The translations under genes and the position numbers were made by a program. Positions 33,531-43,839 of a stretch of 64,000 nucleotides of DNA are shown here, piece by piece. The DNA is from Sternotherus odoratus (taxonomy: Eukaryota; Chordata; Testudines; Kinosternidae), in the NCBI GenBank assembly GCA_032164245.1, contig JAVMKO010000006.1, forward strand, positions 6,029,001 through 6,093,000. Direction: 5' to 3'. Positions within the stretch are counted from its first letter, which is position 1; every line of letters begins with the position of its first letter. The notes under the pieces were generated by a model, which saw only the letters and a list, made by a program, of their open reading frames with translations, was not told where the DNA came from and searched no databases.

Positions 33531-36500
33531 GAGATGCTCGGATACTGTGGGAATGGGGGGCCAGACAAGGAAGATGAGAGACTGGATCTGGCCAGTAAGG
33601 AGGCCCGTGGCTGGAGACTCCGAAAACATATGTCTTGTTAATGAGACAACCATGGGCTTGGCCAACGCACTGAGGATTGAATCAGAGACACTAACTTGAG
33701 CTAAAGAGTCAAAACTCTGTAACTGGGGGCTCTGACAGACTAAATAGCCTTTGTAGTCTGGCACAGAGGGGACTTGTAACACACACTCACCGGCGGGCTA
33801 CACTAAGTCCCCCAGACTGAAACCTTTGGTCCTTCCCCTGTCTTGGTCTTCCCCTTCCCTCACATCCTCCTGCATGCACCCTGTCCCCCCCAGGACATGT
33901 ACCCTCCTGTGAAGTCTCCCAAAATTCTGTCCCCTCTCTCTCCCCATCCCCTGTACAGTGGAAGCACCCTGAGAAGTCCCAAGGAGGAAGGAGCAGAATT
34001 CTTGTCATCTGCATGCACTTTGCCAGGGCTAGTTGGTTAATAGGGGAGCCGTGCTATGAAAACTTTATTACAACCTTCCATATATTGGCACTATGCGCCA
34101 GGAGGCCTGTGGGCAGAGGTCCCCTTCCAGTGGAGAATACACCCCCCTTTCCATCCATAATCACAGAAGGTGGCGAAGGAGCAGCTCCTGGAAGAGGGTG
34201 TGTGAGATTTACCCAGCCTCTGCTGCCCGGCGAGCCAGATGCCTTCTGGATAAAAGGGTGATCAGCCCTGTGACCCCTAATCTGCAGGAATGGACCCCGC
34301 AGACGTGAGCAGAGACAGGAAAGCCAAAAGCCAGCGGCCAGCCCTCCGTTTTATCGGCATATGGAAAATGGCAAAAATACTTAACCACAGTCCTCTCGAC
34401 GCAGCAGAGCCAACTCATCTCAGGAGAGTGGAATCCACACAGCAGAGGCAAACACATAGATTTCCAAAGGCTTTGAGACCAGTTGGCACAACAGAACCAG
34501 ACCTGACCTCCACACTCCTCATCCTGGACCGTGATCTTCCAGATTTACATGTCCTCCAGAACTACATCCCCTGTGTCTCTTGCTCTCTCCACTTCCCGTC
34601 CTGTATCTCCTGGAACAACCCAAAGCAAAACTGAGTATCATATTTCAGAAGCACAGGGATTCTTCCTTGGACTTTCTCTCTGTTTCTCTAGGGCCTTGTC
34701 TACATGACAAAGTTAAGTTGATGTAAGGCAGCTTTCGCTGACCTACCTATAGAGGGGTGTAGATTTTGCCTTTTTTGTGTAAGCCCTATGGCCAGAAGCT
34801 ACAGAGGAGAAAGTGTTCTTCCTTCTTTTGGTGAAAAGGGAAGAGTATGACCATAGACAGCTTCATTTGCATAGGCTGCCTCTCCCAATTCCTCTAGCAA
34901 CACTTGTGGAGTCACCATAACCGTACATGAACTTGGATTTTGTGTGGGTAGTGGGCTTCTGACTAACACTGGGAAAGCTTTTTTGGGACTGGTGAGTGAC
35001 CTGCAGAGTCATTTGGATGTTGTGACTTACAGCTGAACTGTGAGTAGAGCTTGGGGGATGGGGAAGTGGGGAGGTTGTTGTCTGTGGGATATTCTCACAG
35101 GTGGATGAGAAGGAATTTGAAGGCTTGTGTACTGGTGGTGATTTTACATATCTATTCTGTTACTGCGGTTTCCCAGGTATGTGTCTCAGTTCCCTTTCCC
35201 CTAATAAAGAGGGCAAACCTGAAGCTAGTGCTGATAACAATTGCTTACTGTTGGCAAAATGTGGTGCCAAAGGGGAGCTGCCAAAGAGAACAAGGGAGGA
35301 GAGTTCATTCTTACAAGTATGGTCAGCCGAACCCTGCGAAAGGATAAACGATTTGCTCTCCTCGCGCTCGGCTGTTATGTAACTGGGTCCCCAAAGCTTG
35401 CTCTTTCCAATCTGTGCAGATAAAAATATCCGAGAAACACACGGCTCTGTGACTAAGGCATTGCCAAAATAGACGCTGATGCGAATCCCTTCTTAGCTAC
35501 TGCTTCCTATTCTGCTTTATTTTCTTCTGTGCTTCTCTTAGCAGGCGAGGGAGCCAAAAGCAGCCCCTTGGCTAATGTCACCTGAAACATTATCCTTTCC
35601 TGAACTCCTCTTCCGTCTGTCTTTGTACGATGGTTTGCTATTGTGGGGTCCTGTTCAGTAGAAAAGTTGCAAATCTCTCCAGCCGTGGGAGCTCCCGGGG
35701 CCCCTGTTGTACGATCGGAGCCAAACCCTGTTGAAGAAAGTGCAAAGAGTCCTGTTGACTTTCATAGGCTTTGGATCAGACCCCAAGTGAAGATCAGCGC
35801 GCAGTCCACCACAAAGATTAACCCCTGCCTGCCCATGTAGTAGTGCCGCCACAGGGGGCAGATCTGGGCCAAATTCACCCCCTGCACCAGGCCTTTGCAT
35901 GGCTTCAGCCCTACTGAAGTCTGACGTAGATGGTGCCTCGCACTTGAGTGGATCCTTTGCAGGGGGAGGCAGATTTGCTGACTGGAGCCCAGAGCGCGGT
36001 TGAAATCCCACCAGGGAACCTGCATTGTGTTGGTAGCAGAGGGGAAGCGCGTTTCCTGCACTTCGGAGGGTGGTGTTCAAATGGGGGTGGGACATTCCCA
36101 GCCATTGCGGGTTGGGGGTTCTGCGGCTGCCAGCCATTGCTGGTGAGCGGGTGGACTGCAAGCCACGCCGTCTCCTGCCTGCATTATGGAAGTGGGCTTG
36201 GGGAGGGCAGGCATGGTTTCCCTGACTGCAGGGAAGCGGCTGACCTCAACCTCCCCACACCCCTCCAGCTCTGAGCTCCTGTCTGCAGGTGGACAGACAG
36301 CTTCCTTTCCAAATGCAAACAAATGGACATCGTACCAAAATACCTGCTGACCTGCACTCACCTGGCAGCATGACTGGGTTCATATAGCCACAGAAACCAG
36401 CTGCTTAGAGTGCACTTGCCGGGGGGTGACTTTTACCCAGCGGTGAAGAATGGTGCAGGTAGGGAACACTGCACTGAAACCCAGATGAACTGGGGGGATT

Positions 36501-37175
36501 GGCAGGAATCGGGGGCCAGAGGGAGATAGCAGCAGTGGCAGGGAGAGGGTTGGGGGTGGTGGCAGAAAGGTCTGTAACCACTAGAGAATACTCCCCTGCA
36601 GCACCTGGAATGGATCCATGGGCCCCAACATTCCTTTTCTAGCAACTAATGGCAAAGTGTGTGTCTCTCTTCCCCTGCTTCTACTGCTACCACTGACTCC
36701 AGCGTAAGTGGGCGAGGGTGGAGCTAAATGTCCCAGCTCCGCTCATTATCCCAGCTGGAGCATATGTATCGTTCTATGTGGTTTGGGTTCTTCACTAAGG
36801 TAAAAAATACCTTAAAAGAACATTATGAAGGTTGCAAAGTCAAGCACCCAAATGTTAAGCCATGCCAGAGTGAACATTGTCCAAGCAACCTTAATTTGTC
36901 TCCCTGGTGCATATGCGTTATGATACTGTCACATACTGGGGGGGGGGGGGGGGGAAGAGAGGAAAGTGATGCCACACCCGTCACATAAACCAAGCACTTC
37001 ACAGGCATTAATATGGCATTCCCCATTTTCTGAATGCAACTGGGCTGATTTTCAGACGTCCTGAACACTTCCAGGTGCAACCGATGCCAATGGGAGCTCT
37101 CTTCTGAACCCATCTCCTCAGAGAATGGCTGTTCTTCTAAAAGATCTGCTCTAGGAACAATCGTGGGGACGTTCT
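33531..37175. other. Mostly unannotated; MITE-like piece at 34690-34960
   Basis: 34693-34780 (CCTTGTCTACATGACAAAGT TAAG) resembles the 'gtctacac' MITE group. No gene recognised. The 93-codon open frame at 35101-35382 has no family I recognise and no splice or promoter support. Confidence 0.4.
36938..36954. repeat. Poly-G tract (17 G)
   Basis: An uninterrupted G run follows GTCACATACT. It can adopt a quadruplex but may simply be a polymorphic homopolymer. Confidence 0.85.
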
Positions 37176-37177
37176 CT

Positions 37178-37244
37178 GGCCCGTGCTATACAGGAGGTCA
37201 GACTGGAAGATCTCAATGGTCTCTTCCGGTCTTGGAATCTATGG
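37178..37244 (+). mobile_element. CR1 LINE 3' terminal fragment
   Basis: CAGGAGGTCAGACTGGAAGA and TCTCAATGGTCTCTTCCGGT CTTGGAATCTATG match the CR1 3' tail. Confidence 0.75.
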
Positions 37245-37623
37245 GTATGTGGTTAAAGCTCCGCCCAGTTACCTTCTACCAGATCTCTACTGATGAAGCT
37301 GGTATTTACCATATAAAGCTTTTCCCCTATTGTGCTGTTAAAAATACCCATGATCTTTCGATGAGGATTCCCATTTCTCTGAAATCCTATACAGACGGTT
37401 ATAATTTCCGCTTTAGTGATAATGCACAGGCTATTTCAGACAGGTCCTATCATCCTTTTGAATCAGCTGCATAAACATCCAAACTTCTTCTGTGAACCAA
37501 TCTTCCTAATCTTAAAAAAATGTGCTGTGTCAGTTTCCATTCACCTCTCCTTTGTTTTGCTAATGAGTCTGGGCAACAGAACTTCATTAGCATGTAAAAT
37601 GAAGTGTCACCCACTGGAAGGTT
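37245..37623. other. Unannotated interval
   Basis: No gene or repeat recognised. Confidence 0.5.
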
Positions 37624-38350
37624 TAAGATTAGCAGCCATGTTAGTCTGTATCAGTAAATAAGACGAGGAAGACTTGTAGCACCTTAGAGACTAACCAGTT
37701 TATTTCAGCATAAGCTTTCGTGGGCTATAGCTCACTTCATCAGATGCATAGAATGGAACAGAAGTAAGATGTATTTATATACACAGAAAGAAAGAAAAAA
37801 GTTGTACATTAGCATACCAATTCTAAGAGGCTGTTTAATTTGGATGGGCCATTATCAGTAGGAGGGGAAAAAAAACCCTTTTGAAATGGATCTCTGTGTC
37901 TGGCAGGAGATAACAACTATTGAAGATAAATTAACTAGGGAAATGCAATCAATTAGTGTAATGAGAAAACCATCCACAAGTCCTGTTTAGCCTTTGGTTT
38001 ACAGTGTCCAATTTGAAAATTAATTCCAGTTCCTCAGTTTCTAGTTGGAAGTTTTTCTGTTTTAAAATTGACACCTTCAAGTCGTTAATGGAATGGCCAG
38101 GAAGACTGAAGTGTTCTTCTACTGGTTTTTGAATGTTATGATTCCTGATGTCCGATTTGTGTCCATTTATTCTTTTGCGTAGAGACTGGCTGGTTTGGCC
38201 AATGTACACGGCAGAGGGGCATTGCTGGCACATGATGGCATATATCACATTGGTCGATGTGCAGGTGAATGAGCCTCTGATGGTGTGGCTGATGTGATTA
38301 GGTCCTATGATGGTGTCAGAAGGTTAGTTGCGCAAGGCCTCATCAACGTC
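37624..38350 (-). mobile_element. Penelope-like retroelement, 3' end with endonuclease domain and tail
   Basis: On the minus strand, the end of a coding region (38323 to 37949) is followed by a ~150-base untranslated part, then the conserved tail. The tail contains CTGATGA, a GTGAGC/GCCCAC stem, GAAA, and GTTAGTCTCTAAGGTGC, and ends GATACAGACTAACATGGC TGC. The coding part is a GIY-YIG endonuclease, the C-terminal domain of Penelope-like elements. The reverse-transcriptase part is missing (5' truncation). Two more tails lie at 17828 and 42477. Confidence 0.85.
37949..38323 (-). pseudogene. GIY-YIG endonuclease domain of a Penelope-like element (fragment)
   Basis: The frame is open from just after a TAA at 38324-38326 down to 37949, about 125 codons. 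The start is lost, so this is a C-terminal piece of a longer protein. Visible features in order: a Cys at about 38261-38263 followed by CQQC, a C-x10-C-x2-C zinc-binding pattern; VIY, then 11 residues, then YIGQT (the GIY-YIG pair); LRKRINGHKSDI with the catalytic-type Arg; HF..PGHS; and EELELI with the expected Glu. In the family this domain nicks target DNA for target-primed reverse transcription. All key residues are still present, yet the element has lost its RT and cannot be autonomous. Orientation and the tail downstream agree with this call. The GTG at 38246-38248 is an internal Val codon, not a start. Confidence 0.88.
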
Positions 38351-38830
38351 ACTGTTCTTGCTTAATATAGACTCCAGCTTTTTTTCCCCCAGCAATGCAA
38401 ATAAATCTGGCATCACTCCAAAGTATCCGGAGTTGGTCCAAATATTTTTCCCCACAGAAATTTTCAAAGAAAACTAAAACAAATTTGTTTTTGTGATTTT
38501 TTTTTTTTTACACCCAAAACTTGAAAACCAAAATATTTTGGCCAGAGAAATGGGAGCTGCAATGCTTCATGGGAGTTTGTTTGCTTCTCCTGTCCCCATT
38601 TTCTTCTGTGGGCTGGAATCCTCACCTGGATCCGATTTCTTCTAACACCTGACAGTCTCCAGTCTTGCTGGGGAAAGCTGTGCAGCCTGGAGTCCCTGGC
38701 CAGGGCCACGTTACACCAAAAAACCTCATTTTGTCAAAACCCCAATTTTCTGTTCAACGGTGTTGGAATTTTTTGACCTGTCGTATATTTCCCTAATCAG
38801 ATTTCCTTAAAAAGCTCCAAAGGGCTGACT
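38351..38830. other. Unannotated interval
   Basis: No gene or repeat recognised. Confidence 0.45.
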
Positions 38831-38834
38831 GAGT

Positions 38835-39020
38835 GATCAGGAGGATTGAGTAGAAGGCTCGGAATCAGGAAGTTCTGAGTTCTAATCCCAGGTCTGCCAC
38901 TGACGCGTAGGCAAGACCTGCTGCCTCAGTTTACCCATTAGTAAAGTAAGGCTCATATTTAGCCCCCTACCTCCAAGATGTGGTGAGGGCTAGGTTGTGA
39001 CATTAGGCATAGCCTTGAGC
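38835..39020 (+). mobile_element. MIR SINE relic
   Basis: A TCAGGAAGTTCTGAGTTCTA ATCC head is followed by TGCCTCAGTTTACCCATTAG TAAAGTAAGG and CCTACCTC, matching the MIR core order with gaps. Confidence 0.7.
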
Positions 39021-39056
39021 ATGGGTAAGAATAAGCTTGGAGATGCCTTGTGACTA

Positions 39057-39290
39057 GGGTATGTCTACATAGCTGCCAGTGAGCCTCTCAGCCTGGGTCC
39101 ATCAACTTGTGCACAGGGGGATCATGCTACAGTGCTAAAAATAGTGGTGTAGAGGATGTGGCTTGGGCTAGGGGGATTTTCAGAGCCTGAGCCCCAACTT
39201 CAAAGCACTGTCTATACAGTCTGGAGACCTGGGCTATACAAATTGGCTACCCGGGCTGGGAGGCTCTGGCTGTGTGGCCGTTCCCTCTGA
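39057..39290. mobile_element. MITE of the 'gtctacac' group (tentative)
   Basis: It begins AGGGTATGTCTACATAGCTG CC and contains GGGCTATACAAATTGGCTAC CC and CTGGGAGGCTCTGGCTG, as in several turtle MITEs. Inverted repeats are weak, so borders and superfamily are uncertain. Confidence 0.4.
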
Positions 39291-39879
39291 TGCCTTGTCT
39301 GCACTCAAAAGATATAACTACACCAGCTAAACCCCCTACTGGAGATGCAGCTTCTACCGGCAAAAGAGTTCTTTTGCTGGTATAATTTAAACCACTTCTT
39401 CAAATGGAATAAATCACATCAGCAGAAGGACTTGAACAAACACAGACCAAAAACCAGCTCCTCCCTAAATGATCTTACAATCTATGCTGCTTTGCAAATA
39501 ATTTTCAGAAGCCAACACTTTCCTGGTAAGCCCTGGTGGCAGTGTGAAACTGACATTTCTTTCTCCTTACAAAGGAGGAAAACTGTCAGATCGCTGGGGC
39601 TGGTGCTGCAAAGACAGACTCTGGCAGCTTGTCGTGCATACTTGGACTGTAAGGCTTTATTTAAGTCTGACACACGCTCAGAATCAGTTATTTTCTCCCT
39701 GAGTGAATACTTGCAGCGGATCAGAGAAGGCCAAAGGGTTTCCAGTATAACTGTTTGTTTAGGATCATGTGCATTGGACTCTGCTCTTTTGCCCTTATTA
39801 CATTGTTCTGTTTTGTGTGGCGTATCTTTGTCATGCTTGATTGTTACTTTGTATCATTTTAATGCTCCATCACACACAC

Positions 39880-39918
<39 letters not shown>

Positions 39919-39924
39919 TATGGG
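39291..39924. other. Unannotated, with a CT/CA microsatellite near the right end
   Basis: A 219-codon open frame (39345-40004) crosses this region, the microsatellite and the next MITE, so it is not a gene. Nothing else recognised. Confidence 0.45.
39871..39919. repeat. (CA)n(CT)n(CA)n microsatellite
   Basis: CACACACA is followed by a CT run and another CA run, about 49 bp in all. Confidence 0.92.
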
Positions 39925-40195
39925 TTCTCAACTTTATTGCACCACAACCTCCTTCCGACAACAAACATGACTACATGACTCCAGGAGGGGGAACCGAAGC
40001 CTGACCCCATTCAAGCCCTACTACCGTGGGTAAGGGGGCGGAAGCCAAAGCATGAGCCCCTCAGCCCCGGGCAGGTGGCCTGGGAAATGAGTCCCACCAT
40101 CTGGGGCTTCAGCCCCGGGCCGTGGGGCTCAGGCTTTGGTTTTCACCCCAGGTCCCAGCCAACTTTGGGGTCTCTACCCACAGTCTGAGACCAGC
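39925..40195 (-). mobile_element. hAT-derived MITE, decayed
   Basis: GGTTCTCAACTTTATTGCAC C opens the left end, and GGCTTCAGCCCCGGGCCGTG lies inside. The same layout occurs, reversed, at 53899-54144 (GGGGGTTGCGGTGCAATGG then TTTGAGAACC). The far end is degraded. Confidence 0.6.
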
Positions 40196-41884
40196 TGATA
40201 TCAACAGATCTAAATACAGCTGATGCTCTCAGCCACCTTACTCTGCAAGTGATCCTGCTGATTCCAGTCTGACTACCCAAGATGAGGAAAGGTGGCAGAA
40301 TCTGGCCCACACTCATTTGATAAGAGCTAGAGAAGGACCTTTAGAAATAGGCAGGCACCATGCCTCTTAGCAGGGCCAGGGAGCGCCGTCCCCCCCTACC
40401 TCCTTGGATAAACTCCAGCACGCGCTCCCCACACTGGTCAGCGGGGGAGGAAGTCTGGCCTGGGCAAAGGGGCTCAGGGACTCCGTGTCTCTTCTTAGCG
40501 CCCGATGGCTGAAAGTTCCTTGTCCTTTCGCCATTCCTCTCCCTGCCCCTGGACGGGACAATCCCTCCCTGAGTAGATTTCAGTGAATGCCAATAGGAGA
40601 GCCAGGAACCCAGTCAGCAGACGGCTAGACCCCCCTCTGCAGCCGGGTATTGTCATTTGGCTATTGCAAGAGATCTTGCACTCGAAGTGCTCCGGGGGGG
40701 AGATGCCATTGTTTGCGCAAGGGATGCCTGTGCAACTGCCCTTTCCTCATGCCCAACGCGCGGGCATCTTTTGGAAGATCTAGCTTGGTTTCTTCCGGCT
40801 TGTGAAACCCTCACAGTGACTTCAGCACGGCCCGCGGCGACACATGGAATCGTTGCCCAGCAAGGCTGGAGAACCGCAAACCCTCCAGACCCTGTGGAGG
40901 TCCCGCAAAACAGGCTCTGAGTTTAGGGTGCGGCTCTCCTGCTAGGCTTTGTGGACACTCAGTACTATTGAAAACCAGACTCGGGTGCCTGAGTCTCTAC
41001 TCAACTATCAGCCATGGATGGCTAGTGCCCCAAGCACCTGAACCACAAAGTAAGAAAACTGCACTCATGGGCCAGGCATGAGCCAATGAGCGGCAGGTAA
41101 CTTCAGTAGAGAGAGCAAGAGTTCATTCCCGTAATCTTCCTAGCAGATGGGTAATTTCATTTATCCCCCAGTGGAAACAGAGACCAACCCCGGAGAGGGC
41201 AGCAGGATGTAAACCCCAGTGAAAGTTGGCACTGTGTGATCCAGCAGGATTGGGGACAAAGCCCATCCAAAGGAGGGCAGGGCTGCTTTCTGGCCAGTGC
41301 CAATGAGAACGAACCTCTTCATCACAGCTCATGTGGCACGGCTGTATGGGAACCAGATTATGAATCCCTTTATATCCCATAATAAGTGTCTGTCTCCCCA
41401 GCCGTTCACACACTTCCACTAACAACAATAAATCCAGGCATTGTTAAATCCTTATTAAAATTCACTGGAAGCTGGCACTGCGGGCTGCTCCTGATGCAAA
41501 GCCAAAAAATTGAGGCTGTTCCTCCCAATGAGCCTGTAAACAAACTGTCTGTCAGACATCCAGACGCAGAGACGGAAAATATTCATAGAGTCCACCGGCT
41601 GATGGGGCGCGACATGCATTCATGTATTATGTCTGCCGTGAATAAATTAAACAGCAATGTTTTCACAGGTTTATTCCCTAGCCCTGTTCCATTAATATAA
41701 AGATTAGGATTTTGCATTCTGGGTCACTAAACAAAAAGAAATCTCTCTGACTAGCTAATTGAAAGAACACCAGAACATGTGATCCACACATCGGACCAAT
41801 ATTCTGTTTTCTTTTTCAATTCCATTGCTATCAAAAGTCATAGAATGTGGGAGGATTTATGGAGACCTTCTCTCCTGGGTGTAC
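40196..41884. other. Unannotated; candidate conserved element at 41400-41700
   Basis: No gene recognised. 41400-41700 is AT-rich and repeat-free. It contains TGTAAACAAAC (forkhead-type, 41535-41545), GTCTGTCAGAC (paired SMAD-type boxes, 41547-41557) and homeodomain-like TTAATATAAA. It could be a developmental enhancer, but there is no alignment to support this. Confidence 0.4.
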
Positions 41885-42222
41885 ATTATCTAACAGATTC
41901 AGAGAACAGAGTTATCAAAATATCCACAAATATAATCTGTGGAACTCCTTGCCTGAGGAGGCTGTGAAGGCTAGGACTGTAACAGGGTTTAAAAGAGAAC
42001 TGGATAAATTCATGGAGGCTAAGTCCATTAATGGGTAAGGAATGGTGTCCCTAGCCTCTGTTTGTCAGATGGGGTGATAGACATCAGGAGAGAGATCACT
42101 TGATCATTACCTGTTAGGTTCACTCCCTCTGGGGCACCTGGCATTGGCCACTGTCACTAGACAGGATACTGGGCTGGATGGACCTTTGGTCTGACCCAGT
42201 ACGACTGTTCTTATGTTCTTAA
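41885..42222 (+). mobile_element. CR1 LINE 3' end
   Basis: The coding end shows 'LWNSLPEEAVKARTVTGFKR ELDKF' in a short open frame (41847-42038), the usual last part of CR1 ORF2. The 3' UTR with GGATACTGGGCTGGATGGAC and CTGACCCAGTACGACTGTTC TTATGTTCTT ends it at about 42222. Confidence 0.9.
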
Positions 42223-42224
42223 TA

Positions 42225-42455
42225 CTGTGGACAGATGCTAGAAGGGACCATTCTGATCGTCTCCTCTGACATCCTGCATAGCACGGGCCACAGAATTTCA
42301 CCTAGTGATTCCTGCAAGGAGCCCTGTCGCTTGAAGTTGAACAAGAAGAGCCCATCATTTAAAAAGACAACCCGTTTAGATTTAAAGACCCCAAGTGATG
42401 GAGAATTTACCGCATCCCTAGGCAACCCATTCCGATGTTTAATGTTCTCTGTGTA
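42225..42455 (-). mobile_element. CR1 LINE 3' fragment, tail-to-tail with the previous copy
   Basis: The minus strand reads the 'gaagggaccattctgatcgtc' CR1 subtype. Its 3' end meets the 3' end of the plus-strand CR1 within a few bases. Confidence 0.8.
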
Positions 42456-42476
42456 TATCTATATCTATAGTCCTAC

Positions 42477-42625
42477 TATATTTTCCACTCCATGCATCTG
42501 ATGAAGTGGGTTTTAGCCCACAAAAGCTTATACCCAAAGAAATGTGTTCGTCTCTAAGGTGCCACAAGGACTCCTCGTTCTTGGTGTGGATACAGACTAA
42601 CACGGCTGCTACTCTGAAACCTGGT
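42477..42625 (+). mobile_element. Penelope-like element 3' tail, copy 3
   Basis: CATCTGATGAAGTGGG, TTTTAGCCCACAAAAGCTTA, then TCGTCTCTAAGGTGCCACAA GGACTCCTCG and GATACAGACTAACACGGCTG CTACTCTGAAACCTGG give the full tail in plus orientation. Stem II is perfect (GTGGG/CCCAC), but the following GAAA reads AAAA, so a hammerhead core would be inactive. Confidence 0.8.
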
Positions 42626-43285
42626 AACAGAGAGAGAGGTCCCCAGCTTGTCTGCTCAGATCAGGGGAGAAAGGACCCCTCCACTCTGGTAGAGCCGCCC
42701 CATGGCTCCTGCTACTTCAGTGCTGCAGTAGCCTGAGTGGCTGATGTGCACTGACCCCCATCCCCTCCTCCCCAAGGCTCAGCTGCTGGAGCTGCATAAT
42801 CACACAACCTTGCAAGGTGCCAGCTGGTGGAGCTGCAGTAATTTCCTGGAGCAAGGGAGGAAGGAAGACTTACTCTCCAAGTCACAATCCTTTCCCAGTG
42901 CCCCTCCTGGGGCAGAACAGCTATGTGGCCCCTCCTCAAGCTAGCCTAGCCTCACCCACAGGCTCCAGTCAGGGGAGAGGGACCAATTTTTCAAGAGGGG
43001 GAGGGGGGCAAACCAGCGAATACAAAAATAACTTAACAGGAAACAAATCACTTAACCACAGTAACTAAGCAACCAAGACAACCCCCTTTATTTAATTATA
43101 GAACTTGAAATAATTAAACCCCCGTCTAGCAATTCAATATCCGTACACAAAGTAGCTAGCCTAAAAAAGAGACCCAGTGAACCCCGAGCACCAATGCGCT
43201 GCCAGAATGCTCATAGCAGGGCCCTGGATTTGCAAGGTGAAGCAGAACGAGATAGAGATGGTCGTTCCTTTGCATTTTAGATCAC
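42626..43285. other. Unannotated interval
   Basis: No gene or repeat recognised. Confidence 0.5.
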
Positions 43286-43287
43286 TA

Positions 43288-43424
43288 CCGTGTTTCCCCG
43301 AAAATAAGACAGTGTCTTATATTAATTTTTGCTCCCAAAATTACATTACATTATATTACAGCGAGAGGCAAAACTGGAAGTACGTCCTATTTTCGGGGGA
43401 TGTCTTACTTTCGGGGAAACAGGG
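43288..43424. mobile_element. TA-target MITE, 137 bp
   Basis: It is flanked by TA (43286-43287 and 43425-43426). The left end CCGTGTTTCCCCGAAAATAA is inverted at the right end, 21 of 23 positions matching. A TA duplication suggests the Tc1/mariner group, inferred from target size alone. The start CCGTRTTT is shared with the element at 43840. Confidence 0.82.
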
Positions 43425-43839
43425 TATCTTCTGCCTTCTCTTACTGGGTAACTGCTCCTGTTTAAAATTAAATTGGAAATTATGACCACTTATGGAAAGG
43501 TCTAAACTTCTTATAAACTATCCCTCATTTAAAAAAATACAGAAATGCTGCATGGGTGAGCCCTTCTCATATGTGACTGAGTTAAATAGTTCTTTTGTTT
43601 ACAACAGGGGTGGGGGCAGTTTCAACTTTTGAGTTGAATTCAAACTTTATAAATATGTTACCAACTCACTGCACTAAGGATCTCCACTTTGATTTGCTGG
43701 TGTGACCTTTGAAAATCTCCCCCATGGTAACCAGGAACAATCTCTCAATTTACTAAGCATGGTGAATGGTAGTTTAGTAAATCCCTTCCTTTGTTTAATA
43801 AATCAGTTAGATTTCAATGCAAAACATTTGAGAAACTTA

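Noticed and set aside
35101..35382. A 93-codon open frame with several cysteines
   Set aside because: The Cys spacing fits no domain I know and no supporting signals surround it.
36938..36954. Poly-G run as a regulatory quadruplex
   Set aside because: A single homopolymer cannot be told from simple slippage, so it is listed only as a repeat.
39345..40004. A 219-codon open frame
   Set aside because: It spans a CT/CA microsatellite and the end of a hAT MITE, with no recognisable domain.
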